Of a stretch of 26,578 bases of DNA, positions 22,368 through 26,578 are shown piece by piece (within the stretch, counting starts at the first letter, position 1; each line of letters begins with the position of its first letter). The notes beneath the pieces are model-generated. The model searched no databases. It worked only from the letters and a program-made list of their open reading frames with translations, and was not told where the DNA came from. This DNA comes from Fimenecus sp045594885 (GTDB taxonomy: Bacteria > Bacillota > Clostridia > Oscillospirales > Acutalibacteraceae), in assembly GCA_045594885.1 (NCBI GenBank), contig JAZNZJ010000029.1:1-26578 (forward strand), in the 5' to 3' direction. Both the position numbers and the translations under genes were made by a program.

Positions 22368-23087
22368 TTAACACATTCCGCCGTTGACGGCTAAATCTTG
22401 ACCCGTAATAAAATCCGCATCAGATGACACTAAAAATGCCACCGCACCTGCAACATCTTCGGGTGTACCGATTCGGTTAAGGGGTGTTTCATTCTTCAAT
22501 TCATTCATCGTTTCCTCGTCAAAATGAGAGGTCATATCGGTGAGAATTACCCCCGGTGAAACAGAATTCACGGTTATTCCCGAAAGACCCACCTCTTTTG
22601 CAAGAGCTTTAGTCATACCAATAAGCCCCGCCTTTGCCGAGGAATAATGCACCTCACAAGAGCCACCGATTTCACCCCAAATTGAAGAAATATTGATAAT
22701 TTTTCCTGCTTTGCGGTTAATCATATATTTAAGTACAGCACGGGAGCAATAAAACGCACCGCTCAAATTGGTTTCAAGCATTTTGTGCCACATCTCATCG
22801 GTAATATCAGTAAAAAGTGACTGCTCGGCAATACCTGCATTATTTACAAGCACCGAGATTTCACCGAAAGTCTTTTCTATATCGGCAAAAGTATTATTCA
22901 CCGCCACACTGTCAGTTATATCCAATTTATATGCACGACAATTTTCCCCCAGCTCAGAGCAGAGAATATTTGCTTCTTTTTCAGAATTATTATAACAAAG
23001 TGCAACCTTATAACCGTCACGCACCAATCTTTTAACAATGGCAGCACCAATACCTTTTGCACCACCGGTAACAATTGCAGTTTTCAT
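22368..23087 (-). CDS. Short-chain dehydrogenase/reductase, FabG-like
   Basis: A 239-residue classical SDR. TGGAKGIG at 7-14 binds the cofactor, NNAG is at 82-85, and the catalytic set is Ser134 (NISSIWG), Tyr148 and Lys152 (YSSAK). The C-terminus ITGQDLAVNGGM is typical of FabG/3-ketoacyl reductases. With no acyl carrier or fatty acid genes beside it, and a sugar isomerase plus phosphatase downstream, it may instead act on a sugar or polyol; this cannot be settled here. Basic residues after the second strand (CYNNSEKEA) do not decide between NADP and NAD. The ATG at 23087 is 7 bases after GGAGG; the longer frame has no SD. Confidence 0.9.
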   Translation of the reverse strand: MKTAIVTGGAKGIGAAIVKRLVRDGYKVALCYNNSEKEANILCSELGENCRAYKLDITDSVAVNNTFADIEKTFGEISVLVNNAGIAEQSLFTDITDEMWHKMLETNLSGAFYCSRAVLKYMINRKAGKIINISSIWGEIGGSCEVHYSSAKAGLIGMTKALAKEVGLSGITVNSVSPGVILTDMTSHFDEETMNELKNETPLNRIGTPEDVAGAVAFLVSSDADFITGQDLAVNGGMC

Positions 23088-23154
23088 AAACCTACCTCCG
23101 CAATATTTCTGTGAATATTCTATCATATATAAAATTAAAATGCACTAAAAACAC

Positions 23155-23183
23155 TTGAAAAAGTTTAATTTGTGGAATATAAT
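23155..23183 (+). promoter_or_regulatory. Promoter of tRNA-Thr
   Basis: TTGAAA (23155-23160) and TATAAT (23178-23183) have 17-base spacing. The -10 box ends 19 bases before the mature tRNA 5' end. The -10 hexamer is a perfect consensus. Confidence 0.85.
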
Positions 23184-23202
23184 ATTTTTTGCAATTAAAT
23201 AT

Positions 23203-23278
23203 GCTTGTGTAGCACAGTTGGTAGTGCAGCTCATTCGTAATGAGCAGGTCGCAGGTTCGAGTCCCGTCACAAGCTCCA
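23203..23278 (+). tRNA. tRNA-Thr (anticodon CGT)
   Basis: Acceptor GCTTGTG (23203-23209) with CACAAGC (23268-23274). D-arm GCAC/GTGC. Anticodon stem GCTCA/TGAGC around TTCGTAA gives anticodon CGT at 23236-23238, reading ACG (Thr). T-loop TTCGAGT, discriminator T, and encoded CCA. The T-stem GCAGG/CCCGT contains an A-C mismatch (23253 with 23265) and a G-T at its end, which is unusual; GCGGG would be the normal 5' strand. It is otherwise a complete cloverleaf. Confidence 0.95.
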
Positions 23279-23281
23279 AGA

Positions 23282-23316
23282 AAAGAAAAATCGCTTTTGC
23301 GGTTTTTCTTTTTTTA
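23282..23316. terminator. Terminator of tRNA-Thr
   Basis: AGAAAAATCGC pairs with GCGGTTTTTCT around a TTTT loop (stem 23282-23294 with 23299-23311, one T-G), then a T-run to 23315. It starts 4 bases after the CCA. Confidence 0.85.
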
Positions 23317-23484
23317 CAAGGGACTCGAACCTGTGAAGGTCTGAGCGTTAAGAAAACAGTTCAGGAACTGTTTTTAGCGAAGAGCGTGAGGCGGGTACCG
23401 AATTTCGCAAGAAATTGGGTCGCCGAGCGGATAGTATGCACGGCGAAGCCGTAGCAGACGTTCGAGTCCCGTCACAAGCTCCAA
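23316..23484 (+). repeat. tRNA-end-derived element: inverted T-arm copy, internal hairpins, direct repeat of tRNA 3' end
   Basis: GGGACTCGAACCTGTGA at 23320-23336 is the reverse complement of the tRNA's own variable-loop/T-arm region (23249-23265), 16 of 17 identical. Next comes a perfect 10-bp hairpin AAAACAGTTC/GAACTGTTTT (23353-23374), then AATTTC-GCAA-GAAATT (23401-23416) and ACGGC-GAA-GCCGT near 23441-23453. The element ends with an exact 24-base copy (23461-23484) of the tRNA from T-loop to just past CCA (23256-23279). The second copy is followed by its own terminator. There is no credible protein. It could be the mark of an integration event at the tRNA end, or a dispersed tRNA-associated repeat. 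Confidence 0.75.
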
Positions 23485-23520
23485 AAAAGAGAAACCACTT
23501 CTTGCGGTTTCTCTTTTTCT
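23484..23520. terminator. Second, bidirectional terminator after the duplicated tRNA end
   Basis: AAAAAGAGAAACC (23484-23496) pairs with GGTTTCTCTTTTT (23506-23518) around a 9-base loop. T-runs flank it on both strands, so it can also end the symporter transcript from the right. It differs in sequence from the first tRNA terminator but occupies the same place after CCA. Confidence 0.85.
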
Positions 23521-23527
23521 AATAATA

Positions 23528-23555
23528 ACGGCGGGAGCTAAGCCCCCGCCCTACA
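23528..23555. repeat. Palindromic repeat, GGCGGG family, variant copy 2
   Basis: GGCGGGAGCT (23530-23539) and AGCCCCCGCC (23541-23550) pair with one A-C mismatch, followed by CTAC. It is related to copies at 20775-20804 and 25456-25482 by the ACGGCGGG...CCGCCCTAC frame. Confidence 0.75.
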
Positions 23556-23558
23556 TTT

Positions 23559-25082
23559 TTATTCTGCTTTCTGTGCTTCTGCCTCGTGTTTTTCACGAAG
23601 TGCTGCATAAATTGGTTCCATCTTTTCTTTTGTAAGAGGATAACCGAATCTGAAAATAAGCCATACACTTGTATAAACAATCGCAGGAATAATTGTACAG
23701 ATGAACATAATTTTGTTACTTGTGTTGTTTTCTGCAATAAAGCCATTACCCGCTGTAAGGCTGTCATATTTTGCCCATTGAAGAAGGAAAAGACCGCCTG
23801 CGTCAGCAATCGCCTGACCGAACTGACGACCGAATGTATAAGCAGAATAAACTGCACTTTCGTTACGGATACCTGTTTTGTATTCTTGATAATCGATAAC
23901 GTCCATAACAACTGCCCAACAAGTAAGGCTGACGAAGGTGTAACCAAAACCGATAAGAAGAAGACAAAGCATATAAAGCCAAGCAGGATAGATGCCCTGT
24001 GTTGGGTTAATCCACATAATGAAATCTTGGTTGTTTGCAGTAACGAAAAGGAATACAGATGTTATTGCAGATACAATTGACATTCTTCCGCAAAGCTCTT
24101 TTTTACCATATTTAGCAGAGAGTTTTGGTGTGAACAAAATCAATATTACCATCGGAAGATAGTTGCAGATTGTTCCCACAATGCTAAGTCCGGTATTTGT
24201 AAAGTAGTTTTTATAAAGATAAGTGTTGAATGAGCCAAACTGTAACTGTCCGCTGATAAGCACACCTGATAACGTGAGCAAAACGAATGGTCTTGACTTG
24301 AAAAGTCCTTTATAAACACCCTTCAAATCTACATTTTCGTCATCAACTGCAGGAACACGCTCTTTAACCATTCTATGACCGACAAGGTAAGTGACGATTG
24401 AGAAAATGCCCATCAAAAGTGCATAAGTGAACATTCTTGTTCCGTCTGCAACTTCAATTTCTTGGCCTGTTTGCTCGTCAAATCTGCCTGTACCAACATA
24501 AATAACCATTGGTGCAATCAAAAGAACAACTGCTCCACCGATACCGCTACCTACTGAACGGGCAGTTGAAAGAATTGTTCTGCCCTTAGGGTCGTCAGTA
24601 ATAACTGATGCCAATGAGCCGAACGGAATGTTCATTGCGGTGTACATTGTGCAATAAATCAGATACAAAACAATCGCAAGAACAAATAAAAGCATTGGCT
24701 TTTCTGCTAATGTCTGATTGTAGAAAATTGAATTCGGGTCATTAAACGGAATAAAACATATAACTGTTGAAATACCAAGCGGCACTGCAACAAGACGCAA
24801 ATACTGACGATATTTACCGTCTTTGCCCGCTTTTCTCTTTGACACAACCGCACCCCAGAGCGGGTCATTGATTACGTCCCAAAGACGAGTGATAATAAAC
24901 ATATAACCAACAAGTTTTGGGGCAATTCCAATAACGTCGGTCATAAAAATTTTAAGGTAGCTTGTAATATACGTAAGGTTGAACATATTACCCGCTTCGG
25001 CAATAGTGTAACCCGCAATATCTTTAAAGCCTATTCGGTTAGGATGATTGTTAACTTCTTTGACTTTCTTTTCTTTAGCCAT
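23559..25082 (-). CDS. GPH-family (glycoside-pentoside-hexuronide) sugar/cation symporter
   Basis: A 507-residue integral membrane protein with about 12 hydrophobic segments. The motif LWDVINDPLWGAVVSKRK at 67-84 is the GPH/MelB hallmark in the loop after helix 2, with the cation-site Asp69 and Asp73 by analogy to MelB. A second conserved loop, YTAMNIPFGSLASVITDDPKGRT, lies near 150-170. The N-terminus is a charged cytoplasmic segment with no signal peptide. It has its own promoter and is monocistronic. The substrate is unknown; a galactoside would suit the GH35 enzyme 3 kb away, but the two are not in one operon. The SD is AAGGGGG about 10 bases before the ATG. Confidence 0.92.
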   Translation of the reverse strand: MAKEKKVKEVNNHPNRIGFKDIAGYTIAEAGNMFNLTYITSYLKIFMTDVIGIAPKLVGYMFIITRLWDVINDPLWGAVVSKRKAGKDGKYRQYLRLVAVPLGISTVICFIPFNDPNSIFYNQTLAEKPMLLFVLAIVLYLIYCTMYTAMNIPFGSLASVITDDPKGRTILSTARSVGSGIGGAVVLLIAPMVIYVGTGRFDEQTGQEIEVADGTRMFTYALLMGIFSIVTYLVGHRMVKERVPAVDDENVDLKGVYKGLFKSRPFVLLTLSGVLISGQLQFGSFNTYLYKNYFTNTGLSIVGTICNYLPMVILILFTPKLSAKYGKKELCGRMSIVSAITSVFLFVTANNQDFIMWINPTQGIYPAWLYMLCLLLIGFGYTFVSLTCWAVVMDVIDYQEYKTGIRNESAVYSAYTFGRQFGQAIADAGGLFLLQWAKYDSLTAGNGFIAENNTSNKIMFICTIIPAIVYTSVWLIFRFGYPLTKEKMEPIYAALREKHEAEAQKAE

Positions 25083-25116
25083 TAAGAGTAACCCCCTTTG
25101 TCATTCTCTGTTTGTA

Positions 25117-25145
25117 ATAATAACATTTTTTAACAGAAAATACAA
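25117..25145 (-). promoter_or_regulatory. Promoter of the GPH symporter
   Basis: On the - strand, TTGTAT (25145-25140) and TATTAT (25122-25117) have a 17-base spacer, 34 bases before the ATG. Confidence 0.7.
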
Positions 25146-25187
25146 TAGGGAAAAATAAATGGGAAGTGCGAAACGCAAAATGAAGGG

Positions 25188-25258
25188 TCATTCTGAGGAG
25201 TGCAACGACGAAGAATCTCATTTGATTTTATTGAGATTGTTCGCTTCGCTCAGAATGA
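25188..25258. repeat. 71-bp palindromic repeat (TCATTCTGAG type)
   Basis: Outer arms TCATTCTGAG (25188-25197) and CTCAGAATGA (25249-25258), inner arms AATCTCA (25214-25220) and TGAGATT (25232-25238). It contains GAAGAATCTC and TTCGCTTCGCTCAG, matching a dispersed repeat type I recall from many Firmicutes genomes. It is non-coding. Confidence 0.85.
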
Positions 25259-25291
25259 CATAACAATTAAATGTGTTAGATAAATTGGGGG

Positions 25292-25429
25292 TTGTCGGGT
25301 TGTTTTATATGACACCTCATCCACCGCAAGCGGTCCCCCTTCCCCTCAAGGGGAAGGCAAAATCAAGGCTTCCCCTTGAGGGGAAGCTGTCAGCGAAGCT
25401 GACTGATGAGGTGGCAAAGAACCCGACAA
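25292..25429. repeat. 138-bp nested palindromic (MITE-like) repeat
   Basis: Outermost arms TTGTCGGGTT (25292-25301) and AACCCGACAA (25420-25429). Then CACCTCATC (25313-25321) and GATGAGGTG (25405-25413). Inside are CCGC/GCGG, CCTTCCCCT/AGGGGAAGG, CTTCCCCT/AGGGGAAG and GTCAGC-GAA-GCTGAC hairpins. No transposase is present. The nested terminal inverted repeats suggest a miniature element or a composite of two. Confidence 0.85.
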
Positions 25430-25455
25430 ATTCAAATTTGTTGTTTCAAAAGATA

Positions 25456-25482
25456 ACGGCGGGGTCAAGACCCCGCCCTACC
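25456..25482. repeat. Palindromic repeat, GGCGGGGTC family, copy 3
   Basis: GGCGGGGTC (25458-25466), AA, GACCCCGCC (25469-25477), CTACCG. The core and right flank are identical to copy 1. It lies 41 bases from the end of spoIIE. The rest of 25083-25522 outside these three repeats and the promoter shows no gene or RNA I can recognise. Confidence 0.88.
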
Positions 25483-25522
25483 GAATTTTTTTACCTCAAC
25501 AAATTCAAAAGTATTTTATAAT

Positions 25523-26578
25523 TTACTCCTCATTCAATTTCACTTTAACCACTGCGACGGTTATGTCGTCAGGGTGTGAGATATTTCTGCCCTTTGCAAT
25601 GGCACACAATTTCTGTGGCAGGTCATAAGAAAATCCGTTTTCTTCAACATATGCTTTTATCTCGTCAATACTGTTATCTGCCGCACCGTCCGACATCATA
25701 ATAATTAAATCATCGTCTTTTAATCTGCCACGCACCGTGCCAAATTCCGCTTTTCGCAAAATGCCTATGGGCATTGCGGATTTTTTTATTTCGCTGACCT
25801 TTCCCTTTCTGTACAAAAGTGAAACTGTCGCTCCCGCTTTATAAATTACTGACTCTCCCGTATAGAGATTGAGTTTCAGTATATCAAGAGTGGCAAGTGA
25901 TTCGTCACGACTTTTCACAAGCATTGCAGAGTTCACAAGTCGCAAGGCACAAGGGAATGAAAAGCCCGAAATTATCAGTTTTGACAAAAGTGACGAGGTC
26001 ATAATTCCGTCGATTGCAGCACGACTCCCCGTACCCATTCCGTCACTTAAAACCGCAACAAAATTGCCCTTGCCGTCAAAAAATGAGTCAAAACAATCAC
26101 CACATATTTCACTATCATTACTGGATAACTGATGATATGTGCACTCTGTGATAAAATTTGTTTTTTCCCAAAACAGCATTATTTTTTCGTTTTCATTTTT
26201 TATTATTGCGGGTGGTGAAAATTCTTTTTCTGTCACCTTTTCAATACACTCTACAATTTCTTTTTCACCTGTGCGACAATCCGCCCTTAAGGTCAGACTT
26301 ATTATAGTGTTAAGACTATCATCTTCGTAACAATTTACAAATGCATGAGCACCAATATCATCAAGGCTGTTCTTTAATGCGGTCGATTTTTGTGCAAGAG
26401 GCTTTGTCCCACTCTCAAAATCGAGTAATAAATCATCAAGCATTTCACAAACTGTATCGAACTGGTCCGCAGTAATTTTTCTCATTTCGTTTATTCTCCC
26501 CTGTGCACCAAGACGTGCAGAATATGATGAATAATTTTTATTAAAGCTGTCGCAGAGTGACATTATTCTTATGCATCT
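25523..26578 (-). CDS. spoIIE: Stage II sporulation protein E, C-terminal part (PP2C phosphatase), open at the right edge
   Basis: Dephosphorylates the anti-anti-sigma factor SpoIIAA to activate sigma-F in the forespore and interacts with the division septum. The frame stays open through base 26578 (RCIRI precedes the first Met), so the N-terminus with its membrane helices lies outside the window. Visible are about 110 residues of the linker region, then the PP2C domain: VLSDGMGTGSRA with the metal Asp, LATLDILKLNLYTGE, the MPIGIL strand, MMSDGA with a second metal Asp, and HPDDITVAVVKV at the end. This fits SpoIIE better than RsbU/RsbP-type phosphatases because of the long upstream linker and the GMGTG loop. 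It indicates a spore-forming host. Confidence 0.93.
   Translation of the reverse strand, partial: RCIRIMSLCDSFNKNYSSYSARLGAQGRINEMRKITADQFDTVCEMLDDLLLDFESGTKPLAQKSTALKNSLDDIGAHAFVNCYEDDSLNTIISLTLRADCRTGEKEIVECIEKVTEKEFSPPAIIKNENEKIMLFWEKTNFITECTYHQLSSNDSEICGDCFDSFFDGKGNFVAVLSDGMGTGSRAAIDGIMTSSLLSKLIISGFSFPCALRLVNSAMLVKSRDESLATLDILKLNLYTGESVIYKAGATVSLLYRKGKVSEIKKSAMPIGILRKAEFGTVRGRLKDDDLIIMMSDGAADNSIDEIKAYVEENGFSYDLPQKLCAIAKGRNISHPDDITVAVVKVKLNEE

Noticed and set aside
22368..23087. Assigning FabG of fatty acid synthesis
   Set aside because: Motifs fit the wide SDR family; no acyl carrier or fab genes are adjacent, and the neighbours are sugar-type enzymes.
23155..23454. Possible 99-residue protein on + strand
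   Set aside because: It begins in the tRNA -35 box and reads through the tRNA gene, its terminator and the tRNA-derived element; the translation (for example 'VAGSSPVTSS') is the usual artefact of translating a tRNA end.
23586..24080. Long + strand frame (164 codons) opposite the symporter
   Set aside because: Shadow of a well-supported membrane protein gene; cysteine-rich and without family features.
25273..25521. Possible 82-residue protein on + strand
   Set aside because: It lies entirely in palindromic repeats, with no SD and no protein-like composition.

Overview
The window reads as an AT-rich chromosomal segment of a spore-forming Clostridia bacterium. An Oscillospirales/Ruminococcaceae-like gut lineage is my inference; no species can be named. 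Evidence for this is the end of a SpoIIE phosphatase at the right edge, near-consensus sigma-A promoters (TTGACA-17-TATAAT type), strong AGGAGG-type ribosome binding sites, a secreted protein with choline-binding-type wall repeats, and several families of short palindromic intergenic repeats of the kind seen in such genomes.

Layout. 1-808 (+): end of a PHP-domain phosphoesterase and an unrecognised 188-residue protein. 869-1774 (-): secreted cohesin-like/wall-binding-repeat protein with a perfect consensus promoter. 1855-10947 (-): a nine-gene operon, aroF-tyrA-aroB-aroA-aroC-pheA-aroE/K-aroQ plus a membrane protein. It encodes all seven shikimate-pathway steps (aroE and aroK fused) and the chorismate-to-prephenate-to-phenylpyruvate/hydroxyphenylpyruvate branches. 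Its promoter is followed by a 28-codon leader peptide holding a run of Tyr/Phe codons, an intrinsic terminator, and a segment able to pair with the terminator's 5' arm. This is a complete candidate Phe/Tyr attenuator. 11112-12146 (-): gap (GAPDH). 12344-12988 (+): a histidine-kinase-like ATPase-domain protein. 13036-16025 (-): ilvE and a membrane-bound nucleotide-sugar 4,6-dehydratase.

16200-20727 (+): a small unknown protein, a TRAM-less 23S rRNA uracil methyltransferase, a chloramphenicol-acetyltransferase-like protein, the relic C-terminus of a second rRNA methyltransferase, a DUF4375/DMP19-like protein and a GH35 beta-galactosidase. 20819-23087 (-): a GmhA-type sugar isomerase, a HAD phosphatase and a FabG-like SDR. 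23155-23520: tRNA-Thr(CGT) with its own promoter, followed by an element in which the 3' end of the tRNA is repeated directly and its T-arm is repeated in inverted form. 23559-25082 (-): a GPH-type sugar/cation symporter. 25083-25522: stacked palindromic repeats with no gene. 25523-26578 (-): spoIIE, open at the window edge.

Functionally, the core is aromatic amino acid synthesis. It appears to be controlled at transcription (attenuator) and at enzyme level (ACT domain of PheA, N-terminal domain of the DAHP synthase). No trp genes are present, which fits the leader peptide having Phe and Tyr codons but no Trp. The aminotransferase for the last step is not in the operon; the nearby IlvE is a branched-chain enzyme and is only a weak candidate. 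The GH35 enzyme and the GPH symporter suggest use of galactosides or plant glycans.
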